A stretch of 64,000 nt of DNA from Phytohabitans aurantiacus. GTDB taxonomy: Bacteria; Actinomycetota; Actinomycetes; Mycobacteriales; Micromonosporaceae. The stretch's first letter is position 1, and every line of letters starts with the position of its first letter. The notes beneath the pieces were generated by a model. That model was given only the letters and a program-made list of their open reading frames with translations. It was not told where the DNA came from and did no database searches. The position numbers and the translations under genes were made by a program. Of this stretch, positions 43,874 to 51,194 are shown in pieces. The stretch covers positions 91,198 to 155,197 of the forward strand of contig NZ_BSDI01000030.1 of assembly GCF_027923225.1 (NCBI RefSeq), written 5' to 3'.

Positions 43874-45211
43874 ATGGTGACAGCCGATGGCTTCACAGGA
43901 GCCGTCGCCGCCCACGAAAGCCACGGGGGCCTGTCGCGCTCCATCGGCCTGCACAGCTTCCTCTTCGCGCTTCTCGGGGCGGGTGGCCTGGTGGCGGCCC
44001 TGATCACTGGCATCGACGCCGCGCTGGCGGCCACGGGGCTGGCCCTGGTGGGCATGACGACCATCGCGATCCGGGTCAGCCGGCACCTGCGCAGGCTCCG
44101 TGCGGTGGCGCTCGACGTGGCGTACCACCAGCTCCCGACCGCGGTGAGTGGCGCCGCCAAGGCGACCGACGCGGCGGCCCTCAGCGCGGCGGTCGACGAG
44201 TCCACCGCGAAGGTCGACGCGCTGCTCACCGCGAAAGCGGGCGAGGTCGGCGCGCTGGCCCGCGCGTTCGCCACCGTACACACGCAGGCGCTGCGGCTCG
44301 CCGCCGACGAGGCGCTCACGCGCATGGAGAGCGAGGCGACGCTGGCCGCCCTCTCGCGGCGCGGGCAGACGCTGATCGAGCGCCAGCTCCGGCTGATCGA
44401 GGAGTTCGTGCGGCTGGAGACCGACCGGGCCGCGCGCGGCCGGCTGCTCGCGCTCGACCGGCTGGCCAGCCGGATGCGCCGCAACGAGGAAAACCTGATG
44501 GTGCTGGCCGGTGGCGACGCCGGCCGCCGGCCCACCGAGGCGGTGCCGCTGCGCGATGTGGTCCGCACCGCGGCGGCCGAGCTCGACGACCCCGATCGGG
44601 TGAAGGTGGTGGCCACCCCTCTGGTGGCGATCGCCGCCGACGCGGTCGCCGACGTGATCCACGTGCTCGCCGAGCTGCTGGAAAACGCGGCCACCTTCTC
44701 GCACCCCGCCAACCACGTGCGCGTCGACACCCACCAGGGCGTAGACCAGGTGACCCTGACGATCTTCGACGAGGGCATCGGGATGGCAGCGACCAAGCTT
44801 GCCGAGGCCAACCGCCGGCTCGCCGAGCCGTCCGCCCTGACCAGCACGCTCGTCGGCACGATGGGCCTGCTGGTGATCGGGCGGCTGGCCCGCCGCCACG
44901 GCATCACCGTCAAGCTGTCCAGCGTGCCTGACGGCGGCACGGCCGCGTTCGTGATGCTGCCGCAGTCGGTGCTCGCGCCGTTGCCCACACTCGACCGGGT
45001 ACGCCGCGGGCGGTACGAGCCGCACGCGCTGCCCGCCTTCCCGGCGCCGATGTCGCTCCCGGCGGCCCCTGAGCCCGCTGGCCGCCCCCGCCGGCAGGTC
45101 GCACTCCCCGCTGCCCGGCCAGCCGCCCTGCCCAGTGGCCCGGTGGCGGGCGCCCGCACCGCGCCGGTCGTGCCACAGGTTCCCGAACAGCCGCCTCGCC
45201 GACTGCGCTGA
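43874..45211 (+). CDS. Membrane histidine-kinase-like ATPase lacking the usual His
   Basis: 445 residues. Two membrane helices (about 24-65) with no sensor domain between, then a long helical signalling region (VDESTAKVDALLTAKAGEVG) and an HATPase domain with N-box ELLENAATFS and G1 box IFDEGIGM. The C-terminus is Pro/Ala-rich. In actinobacterial nitrate-sensor-type kinases the dimerisation helix contains LDHLATRMRR; here it reads LDRLASRMRRNEENL, so the expected His is Arg. It may act like the CvnA ATPases of conservon systems, but no conservon partners are adjacent. ATG at 43874 follows a weak GGAG. Confidence 0.78.
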   Translation: MVTADGFTGAVAAHESHGGLSRSIGLHSFLFALLGAGGLVAALITGIDAALAATGLALVGMTTIAIRVSRHLRRLRAVALDVAYHQLPTAVSGAAKATDAAALSAAVDESTAKVDALLTAKAGEVGALARAFATVHTQALRLAADEALTRMESEATLAALSRRGQTLIERQLRLIEEFVRLETDRAARGRLLALDRLASRMRRNEENLMVLAGGDAGRRPTEAVPLRDVVRTAAAELDDPDRVKVVATPLVAIAADAVADVIHVLAELLENAATFSHPANHVRVDTHQGVDQVTLTIFDEGIGMAATKLAEANRRLAEPSALTSTLVGTMGLLVIGRLARRHGITVKLSSVPDGGTAAFVMLPQSVLAPLPTLDRVRRGRYEPHALPAFPAPMSLPAAPEPAGRPRRQVALPAARPAALPSGPVAGARTAPVVPQVPEQPPRRLR

Positions 45212-45226
45212 CCGTACCCTCCGTGG

Positions 45227-46252
45227 GTGCGTTTTCTGGTTTATGCCCTTTTCGTCGTGCTGCTAGCCTCCTGCGGACCGCCACCCGCTTCACCCGATTG
45301 GGTGGCTGGTTCGCCCTCCGCCCCCGCCTCCCCCTCCCAATCGTCGCAGGTGACGTTGGCGTTCGCGGGCGACGTGCACTTCGCCGGCCGCACCGAGCGC
45401 CTCCTGGACGACCCGGAGACCGCCTTCGGGGAGATCGCGACCACGCTCGCCGAGGCCGACGTCACGATGCTCAACCTGGAGACCGCCGTGACCACGCGCG
45501 GCACACCGGAACCGAAGCAGTTCCTCTTCCGGGCCCCACCGAGCGCGTACGCGGCCGTGAAAGCCGCGGGTGTGGACGTGGTCTCGCTGGCGAACAACCA
45601 CGCCCTGGACTACGGCCAGCAGGGCCTGGCGGACACCGTCGAGGCGGCCCGCGCGGCCGGAGTACCAACAGTTGGAGCCGGCGCGGACGCCGAGGCTGCC
45701 AACGCCGCCTGGACCACGACGGTGCGCGGCACGACAATCGCGTTTCTAGGATTCAGCCAGGTTCACGAGCTGTGGCAGCGCTGGCGCGCGACCGACACCC
45801 GGCCCGGCATCGCGATGGCGCACGACCGCGACCGCGCCGTGTCCGCCGTCCGCGCCGCCCGTCAGGTCGCCGACACCGTGGTCGTGTACGTGCACTGGGG
45901 GCGCGAGGGCGAGGAGTGCCCGACGGGTGAAATGCGCGGTTTCGCAGCCGCGATGGCGGACGCGGGAGCGGACATCGTGGTCGGCACCCACGCGCACCTG
46001 CTGCTCGGCGAGACCCGGTTGGGGCGGACGTACGTGCAGTACGGGCTGGGAAACTTTCTCTGGTGGCGCGACGACGCGTTCAGCAACGACACAGGCGTAT
46101 TGCGCGTGACCCTACGCGGCGGTCGCGTGGCCGGCACCGAGCTGTTGCCGGCGGTCATCTCCCGCCAAACCGGGCAACCCCGCCTGGCCACCGGACCGGC
46201 CCGCGCCAGAGCCCAGGCCGCCTATGCCGCCCTAGCTGAGTGCGTTGCGTGA
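45227..46252 (+). CDS. CapA-family (PGA_cap) lipoprotein
   Basis: A 341-residue protein of the poly-gamma-glutamate synthesis CapA metallophosphatase-like family. Signal peptide with lipobox LLASC gives a lipoprotein, followed by a Ser/Pro linker. Core motifs: LAFAGDVHF, LNLETAVT, SLANNHALDYG, VYVHWGREGEE and VVGTHAHLLLG, which hold the metal-binding Asp, Asn and His residues. No capB/capC genes are near, so capsule synthesis is not implied; members may act on cell-wall or exopolymer. GTG start 15 nt after the kinase-like gene. Confidence 0.88.
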   Translation: MRFLVYALFVVLLASCGPPPASPDWVAGSPSAPASPSQSSQVTLAFAGDVHFAGRTERLLDDPETAFGEIATTLAEADVTMLNLETAVTTRGTPEPKQFLFRAPPSAYAAVKAAGVDVVSLANNHALDYGQQGLADTVEAARAAGVPTVGAGADAEAANAAWTTTVRGTTIAFLGFSQVHELWQRWRATDTRPGIAMAHDRDRAVSAVRAARQVADTVVVYVHWGREGEECPTGEMRGFAAAMADAGADIVVGTHAHLLLGETRLGRTYVQYGLGNFLWWRDDAFSNDTGVLRVTLRGGRVAGTELLPAVISRQTGQPRLATGPARARAQAAYAALAECVA

Positions 46253-46294
46253 GTTGCCCTTTTTGTCGGCACGACGCGCCGGAGGGGAACCGAG

Positions 46295-46324
46295 TTGGCA
46301 GTTGGTTCGGGACTGGGCTAAAGT
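46295..46324 (+). promoter_or_regulatory. Promoter of the tRNA cluster
   Basis: TTGGCA (46295-46300), 18-bp spacer and TAAAGT (46319-46324) match the vegetative sigma-70 class promoter. Transcription would begin near 46331, about 27 nt before tRNA-Gly. Confidence 0.6.
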
Positions 46325-46357
46325 TCTCATCCGTCGCCCGGAAACAACGGCGATGGT

Positions 46358-46430
46358 GCGGACGTAGCGCAGCTGGTAGCGCATCACCTTGCCAAGGTGA
46401 GGGTCGCGGGTTCGAATCCCGTCGTCCGCT
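46358..46430 (+). tRNA. tRNA-Gly (GCC)
   Basis: Full cloverleaf of 73 nt: acceptor GCGGACG/CGTCCGC, anticodon loop TTGCCAA with GCC, T-arm GCGGGTTCGAATCCCGT. The CCA end is not encoded. First of three tRNA genes. Confidence 0.97.
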
Positions 46431-46466
46431 CGGAGTGAGGCCGCGACACACGTCGGGGGTCACCTC

Positions 46467-46537
46467 GGTGGAGTGGCCGAGAGGCGAGGCAACGGCCTGC
46501 AAAGCCGTCTACACGGGTTCAAATCCCGTCTCCACCT
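46467..46537 (+). tRNA. tRNA-Cys (GCA)
   Basis: 71-nt cloverleaf: acceptor GGTGGAG/CTCCACC, anticodon loop CTGCAAA with GCA, T-arm ACGGGTTCAAATCCCGT. Lies 36 nt after tRNA-Gly. Confidence 0.97.
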
Positions 46538-46550
46538 CGGCACCACGCTC

Positions 46551-46622
46551 GGGCGATTGGCGCAGTGGGAGCGCGCTTCCTTGACACGGAAGAGGTCACT
46601 GGTTCAAACCCAGTATCGCCCA
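46551..46622 (+). tRNA. tRNA-Val (GAC)
   Basis: 72-nt cloverleaf: acceptor GGGCGAT/ATCGCCC, anticodon loop CTTGACACG region with GAC, T-arm ACTGGTTCAAACCCAGT. CCA follows the discriminator A (46623-46625). The last tRNA of the cluster, followed at once by a terminator. Confidence 0.96.
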
Positions 46623-46629
46623 CCATCTC

Positions 46630-46677
46630 AGAGGTCACATTTCATCGATTGACGATGAATGTGGCCTCTCTTTTTGT
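46630..46677 (+). terminator. Rho-independent terminator of the tRNA cluster
   Basis: AGAGGTCACATTTCATCG and CGATGAATGTGGCCTCT pair (one bulge) around ATTGA, followed by CTTTTTGTTT. A textbook terminator with T-run, rare in this GC-rich window. Confidence 0.92.
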
Positions 46678-46749
46678 TTGCGCGTCATCCCTCTGAACGG
46701 TCGCGATCTCCTCCAGCTGTGATCCCGCCCATGCCGCGATCGACCTTCC

Positions 46750-46790
46750 TTGACAAAAATTCTGAGTGCACTCATGATTGAGCGTGCTCG
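46750..46790 (+). promoter_or_regulatory. Promoter with tandem TetR-type operators
   Basis: TTGACA (46750-46755), 17-bp spacer, CATGAT (46773-46778) is a near-consensus promoter. The spacer contains the perfect 12-bp palindrome TGAGTGCACTCA (46763-46774), and a related TGAGCGTGCTC follows 16 bp on (46779-46789). Likely operator of the TetR protein encoded at the end of the cassette (50220-50822). Confidence 0.65.
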
Positions 46791-46824
46791 GGTTGATCGA
46801 GTGGGACGGGATCAGGAGAAGGAC

Positions 46825-47425
46825 ATGTCGGAACGACGCACTGCACTGGGTTATCGGGACGCGCCCACCCGGACGGTCGCGGCGGCGGGTGCCGTGTTCG
46901 CGTATCGCGAGCTTGGCCCGCAAGCCGGCGTTCCTCTGGTCGTTCTGACGCATCTAGGGGCCAACCTGGATAACTGGGATCCCCGTCTCGTCGACGGTCA
47001 GGCTCAGGAGCGACACGCGATCGCCGTGGACTACCGCGGCGTCGGCGACTCCACCGGGCGTGTCCGGGACTCGATCGAGGAGATGGCCGCGGTTGTTCGG
47101 GCGCTCGGCTACGAGCGAGTCGATGTGCTGGGCCTGTCGATGGGAGGCATGGTTGCCCAGGCGATCGTCGCGCAGGCGCCGGAGCTGATGGAACGGCTTG
47201 TTCTCGCCGGGTCCGGCCCCGCTGGTGGGCCTGGGCTCACCGACATGACCGGCGTGACGGTGACGACGGTTCTGCGACCGGATGGTTCCGCCCGCGAACG
47301 CCGCCGCGCTGGCCCGCCAGTTTCCCGACGCGACGGTCGCGGTCTACCCGGACTCCGGCCACGGCGTCGCCTTCCAGCACCACCGCGAGTTTGGCGAACT
47401 CGCCCGGCGCTTCCTGCGCCGATAA
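46825..47425 (+). pseudogene. Alpha/beta-hydrolase with internal deletion and frameshift
   Basis: The frame from ATG 46825 (after CAGGAGAAGG) encodes a good hydrolase start: FAYRELGPQAGVPLV, YRGVGDSTG and nucleophile elbow GLSMGGMVAQ, up to about 47275. It then loses homology. From 47279 another frame reads DRMVPPANAAALARQF and DSGHGVAFQHHREF to the TAA at 47423, which matches the C-terminal end (DNDRMVPS..., GSGHGGIFQFH) of the intact paralogue at 48524-49390. About 75-95 codons, covering the lid and acid region, are missing at the junction. The remnant keeps its promoter and operator region. The unshifted frame would run to 47460 with no homology. Confidence 0.8.
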
Positions 47426-47475
47426 CGACTGCCACCAACCTCAACGAACGACGTCATTAGTAGGAGCAAGAGATC

Positions 47476-48471
47476 ATGAGAGCGTTTGTCGTCAACGAGT
47501 ACAAGGGTCCGCTGCAGCAAGCGGACGTGCCCGAGCCCGCCGTGGGAGAGGGCGATGTGCTCGTACAGGTGCGGGCGGCGGGTCTCAACCCGCTCGACGA
47601 AAAGATCCGAGCGGGTGAGTTCAAGCAGATCCTGCCCTACCGCCTGCCCCTGATCCTCGGCCACGACCTCGCCGGCACCGTCCTGCGCGTCGGGCCGAAG
47701 GTGCGCGGCTTCAAGCCCGGCGACGAGGTGTATGGCCGGGTCGACCAGGGCCGCATCGGCACCTTCGCCGAGCGCATCGCCGTGGCCGAGTCCGACCTGG
47801 CACTCAAGCCCGCCTCGATCAGCATGGAGGAGGCCGGATCGTTGCCGCTGGTCGCCTTGACCGCGTGGCAGGCGCTCGTCGAGCGCGGCAACGTCCGGCC
47901 CGGGCAGAAGGTGCTCATCCACGCTGGCGCCGGCGGGGTCGGGTCGATCGCGATCCAGCTCGCCAATCACCTCGGCGCCACCGTCGCCACCACGGTCAGC
48001 GGCTCCAACGCGGACTTCGTGCGCCAGCTTGGCGCGGACATCGTCGTGGACTACCGCACCCAGGACTTCGCGCAGCTGCTGACCGGGTACGACCTGGTGC
48101 TGGACAGCCTCGGCGGTGAGAACCTCGAAAAGTCCCTGCGCGTGCTCAAGCCCGGCGGCAAGGCCATCGGGATCGGCGGGCCGCCAGACCCGACCTTCGC
48201 CCGCAGTGCCGGGTTGAACCCGGTGTTGCGCCTGGCGATCAATGCTTTGAGCGCCGGCATCCGCCGGCGGGCCAAGAAGCTCGGCGTGCGCTACGAGTTC
48301 CTGTTCATGCGCGCCAGCGGAGACCAGCTGCGCCAGATCACCGCGCTCGTCGACAACGGTGCGCTACGCCCGGTCGTCGGAAAAGTCACCCCCTTCAGCC
48401 AGACCGTCCAGGCTCTGCAGGGACTCGACAAGGGTGGCATCCGCGGCAAGGCCGTCATCGCCAATTCCTGA
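47476..48471 (+). CDS. MDR-superfamily NADP-dependent oxidoreductase (quinone-reductase type)
   Basis: 331 residues. GroES-like N-terminal domain (MRAFVVNEYKGPLQQADVPEP, AAGLNPLDEKIRAGEF, PLILGHDLAGTVLRVG) and Rossmann domain with VLIHAGAGGVGSIAIQLA. The structural- and catalytic-zinc Cys ligands of true alcohol dehydrogenases are absent, which points to a zinc-independent quinone/enone reductase. It lies between the decayed and the intact hydrolase and should belong to the same TetR-controlled operon. Confidence 0.88.
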   Translation: MRAFVVNEYKGPLQQADVPEPAVGEGDVLVQVRAAGLNPLDEKIRAGEFKQILPYRLPLILGHDLAGTVLRVGPKVRGFKPGDEVYGRVDQGRIGTFAERIAVAESDLALKPASISMEEAGSLPLVALTAWQALVERGNVRPGQKVLIHAGAGGVGSIAIQLANHLGATVATTVSGSNADFVRQLGADIVVDYRTQDFAQLLTGYDLVLDSLGGENLEKSLRVLKPGGKAIGIGGPPDPTFARSAGLNPVLRLAINALSAGIRRRAKKLGVRYEFLFMRASGDQLRQITALVDNGALRPVVGKVTPFSQTVQALQGLDKGGIRGKAVIANS

Positions 48472-48523
48472 ACGCACGCCCCCTGACCAGCAATAACATC
48501 AGCAACGTACAAGGAGGCTCATC

Positions 48524-49390
48524 ATGAGCACGCACGACAACTCGAACGAAACAGTCATCACGTCTTACGCCCACGCACCGGCCCGGACGATCACCGCGGG
48601 TGGCGTCACTTACGCCTACCGCGAGCTGGGGCCGAAGGGCGGGGTTCCGGTCGTCTTCTTCGTCCACCTGGCCGCCACCCTCGACAACTGGGATCCCCGG
48701 ATCATCGACCCCATCGCGAAGCACCACCACGTCATCACGTTCGACAATCGCGGCGTCGGCGCTTCGAGCGGCGAGGTGCCCGACAGCGTCGAGGCGATGG
48801 CTGACGACGCCGTGACCTTCATCAAGGCTCTCGGTTTCGACAAGGTCGACATCTTCGCGTTCTCCCTCGGCGGCATGATCGCCCAGGCCCTCGTGGTCAA
48901 GCACCCCGGCCTGGTCCGCAAGCTGATCCTGACCGGCACCGGGCCCAAGGGTGGCAAGGACATCGACAAGGTCGTTCGCATCACCTACTACGACATCCTG
49001 CGCGCGACGCTGACCCGATCGGATCCGAAGGAATTCCTGTTCTTCAACCGCGACACCGCCGGCAAGCTCGCCGCGAAGGCATTCGTGAGGCGCCTGGAGG
49101 AGCGCACCATGGACCGCGACGCGAAGATCAAGCTGACGGCGCTTCGGACCCAGCTGAAGGCAATCAAGAATTGGGGACGCGGCACACCCGACGACCTGTC
49201 GAAGATCACCCAGCCGACCCTGATCGGCAACGGCGACAACGACCGCATGGTGCCCTCTGTTCTCTCCGAGGACCTGCACCGTCGTATCAAGGACTCCGAA
49301 CTGGTCATCTACCGCGGCTCCGGCCACGGCGGGATCTTCCAGTTCCACGACGAGTTCGCCCCGGTCGCGGTGGAGTTCCTGGCGCGATGA
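48524..49390 (+). CDS. Alpha/beta-hydrolase
   Basis: 288 residues with a complete triad: nucleophile in IFAFSLGGMIAQ (the first Gly of GxSxG is Ala), acid in GNGDNDRMVPS and His in GSGHGGIFQFH. The start VTYAYRELGPKGGVPVV is shared with the decayed gene at 46825, so the two are paralogues. Likely esterase or ring-opening hydrolase of a catabolic route. AAGGAGGC precedes the ATG. Its TGA overlaps the ATG of the next gene (ATGA). Confidence 0.88.
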   Translation: MSTHDNSNETVITSYAHAPARTITAGGVTYAYRELGPKGGVPVVFFVHLAATLDNWDPRIIDPIAKHHHVITFDNRGVGASSGEVPDSVEAMADDAVTFIKALGFDKVDIFAFSLGGMIAQALVVKHPGLVRKLILTGTGPKGGKDIDKVVRITYYDILRATLTRSDPKEFLFFNRDTAGKLAAKAFVRRLEERTMDRDAKIKLTALRTQLKAIKNWGRGTPDDLSKITQPTLIGNGDNDRMVPSVLSEDLHRRIKDSELVIYRGSGHGGIFQFHDEFAPVAVEFLAR

Positions 49391-50184
49391 ACGGCACCCG
49401 GAAGCCTTTCGCCTCATCGATCCTGCTGTGGATGCGCACCGACCAGCCCCGTCAGCAGGGGATGGACCACTGGAAAGGTCCACACTCCAAGATCATCAGC
49501 GCCACCCCGGGATTCGAGGAGTACCGCCAGATTCACCTGGCCGCGACGAATCCCGGGCTGTGGCCGGCCATCAGCGGAGTCGAGACGGCGATACCGGTCG
49601 AGCGCAGGATCGACGGGGTCGCCGAGGTCACCTTCAAGTCAGTCCTCGCCCCGTTGCGGGGGCGCAAGCAGACCAGGCTGGCCTACAAGGACGAAGTGAA
49701 CGTGTTCCGGCGCACCCTGCTCTACGCGGGGCCGCCGAACTCGGCTCGCTGGTACGACGTGGCGGGTTCCGGCGAGAAGGCGCAAGCGCGAGCCCTGATC
49801 TACCTTCGGCGAAGGGACGATGTCCGCACCGGCGCCTTCCGCAGGTTCCTTACCGAGGAGTTCGTGCCCGCCCTGGCCAGCACCGGCGTGCTGAAGGAGT
49901 TGCGGACCCAGGTTTTCATGCCCTGGAATGAGCGTCTCTGGAAAACTCCAGATGTCGCGCACGACAACCCCACCGACCAGCGCTACCACGCATCACTGAT
50001 CCTGGGTTTCACCGACGCCGGCGCACTTCGGGCCTACTTCGCCAGCGATGCCGTCGCGGAGCTGTCGAGCAGGCTTGCGAGGTTCGTCTCGGCCATTCAC
50101 GCGTACGAGGTGTCCGAGGCACTCACCTTCGTCGAGCACGGGAGTCGGCGGTCACTGGCCTCGTGGCCATGCGTGGAAGAATGA
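49387..50184 (+). CDS. EthD-like dimeric alpha-beta barrel protein
   Basis: 265 residues, apparently two ferredoxin-like modules in tandem. The first has SILLWMRTDQPRQQGMDHWKG followed by PHSKIISATPGFEEYRQIHL, a pattern of EthD and similar small-molecule-binding proteins. The second has ALIYLRRRDDVRTGAFRRFL and LILGFTDAGALRAYF. EthD proteins accompany degradation of ethers or polyketide-type compounds; here the role is inferred only from the neighbours. ATG overlaps the hydrolase stop. An earlier start in the same frame at 49171 lies within the hydrolase gene and is unlikely. Confidence 0.7.
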   Translation: MNGTRKPFASSILLWMRTDQPRQQGMDHWKGPHSKIISATPGFEEYRQIHLAATNPGLWPAISGVETAIPVERRIDGVAEVTFKSVLAPLRGRKQTRLAYKDEVNVFRRTLLYAGPPNSARWYDVAGSGEKAQARALIYLRRRDDVRTGAFRRFLTEEFVPALASTGVLKELRTQVFMPWNERLWKTPDVAHDNPTDQRYHASLILGFTDAGALRAYFASDAVAELSSRLARFVSAIHAYEVSEALTFVEHGSRRSLASWPCVEE

Positions 50185-50219
50185 ACGAAGGCATATCCAA
50201 GTTCCCGAAGGTTGCGTAA

Positions 50220-50822
50220 ATGTCTGTCGCCCCACGGCCAGTCGGCCGGCGTGAGCGAAACAAGCAGGAAAAACTCGACCGCATCACGGCCGCCGCTCGC
50301 GCACTGTTCGCTGAGCATGGAGTGGACGAGGTCACCACCCAGCAGGTCGCCGACATGGCTGACATCGGCACCGGCACCCTGTTCCTCTACGCCAAGAACA
50401 AGGGCGAGCTGCTCCTGCTCGTGCAGAACTCCACCTACGCCGACGCGCTCGTCAGAGGCACGGCAGCCGCCGAGGCCATCCCCGACGTGCTTCAGGCGGT
50501 GATGGCGATCGTTCGGCCGATCGTGGAATGCAACCGCGTCCAGATCGACAACGGCCGCACCTACCTGCGAGAGATGGTGTTCGGCGATCCCGAAGAACCC
50601 CACCACCGTGAGGCACTGGGCCTGAACGTCCAGACCGAGGAGGCGATCGCCGCCGTGTTGCGGCGGGACCAGCGCATCGAGCACGATGTCGCCGCCACGC
50701 TGGCCCGCATCGTCACCGCGATCATGTTTCTCAACATGGCGCCCACGATCAACATCGCCAGCACCGTCGATGACATACTCGGCGCCATCGAAGACCAGGT
50801 CCGGGTTCTCCTGCGTCGCTGA
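50220..50822 (+). CDS. TetR-family transcriptional regulator
   Basis: 200 residues. Helix-turn-helix VTTQQVADMADIGTGTLFLYAKNKGELL near residues 35-62, after the typical RRERNKQEKLDRITAAARALFAEHG. The C-terminal domain is all-helical with NIASTVDDILGAIEDQVRVLL. It is the last gene of the hydrolase/oxidoreductase cassette and the best candidate to bind the palindromes at 46763-46789. Followed by an element copy at a convergent junction. Confidence 0.88.
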   Translation: MSVAPRPVGRRERNKQEKLDRITAAARALFAEHGVDEVTTQQVADMADIGTGTLFLYAKNKGELLLLVQNSTYADALVRGTAAAEAIPDVLQAVMAIVRPIVECNRVQIDNGRTYLREMVFGDPEEPHHREALGLNVQTEEAIAAVLRRDQRIEHDVAATLARIVTAIMFLNMAPTINIASTVDDILGAIEDQVRVLLRR

Positions 50823-50900
50823 ACGGCCCGGGGACTCGTGGCGACGGGCCATGCCGCCCGCGGCCTTGATAGAGCGTCGGCCGCGATCAACTCACGGCGC

Positions 50901-50978
50901 CGATCAAGGAGATCTTCATCGATCAAGGGCGAATACACGCGGAAAAGAGATCCAACCACGTGCATTCGCCCTTGATCG
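50901..50978 (+). repeat. 78-bp asymmetric hairpin element, copy 10
   Basis: Copy 10 of ten, between the TetR gene and the convergent ybdD-like gene. Outer box CGATCAAGG, arms GATCAAGGGCGAATACACG and CGTGCATTCGCCCTTGATC, loop CGGAAAAGAGATCCAACCA. Confidence 0.95.
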
Positions 50979-51011
50979 ACGGAAAGAGGGGCCGGCCGTA
51001 GAGGGGGTGGG

Positions 51012-51194
51012 CTAGCAGCAGCGGGGGTCGGGGGAGTGGTCGCGGCGGTCGCAGCGTTGGCGTTCGAAGTCGCGCCGGGACAGCACCGGCTCCTCCGGGT
51101 GGAGGCGCCGGTGCCGCTCGACGTAATGGTCGTACTCGGCCTCGCCGGTCAGCTCTCGCAAGTACCAGCGGATGGCGGCGAGCACTCGCCTCAT
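51012..51194 (-). CDS. YbdD/YjiX (DUF466) small protein
   Basis: A 60-residue protein of the YbdD/YjiX family: RWYLRELTGEAEYDHYVERH and EEPVLSRRDFERQR are the conserved blocks, ending in a Cys-Cys tail. Members are encoded with CstA/BtsT pyruvate or peptide transporters and are needed for their activity in E. coli. Its ATG overlaps the cstA stop (ATGA). Confidence 0.85.
   Translation of the reverse strand: MRRVLAAIRWYLRELTGEAEYDHYVERHRRLHPEEPVLSRRDFERQRCDRRDHSPDPRCC

Noticed and set aside
45227..46252. Capsule biosynthesis locus
   Set aside because: Only a CapA-like protein is present; capB and capC homologues are absent nearby.
46551..46625. tRNA-Val as an integration site, with the 46.8-50.8 kb cassette as an island
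   Set aside because: I found no direct repeat of the tRNA 3' end downstream, no integrase, and the tRNA cluster has its own intact terminator.
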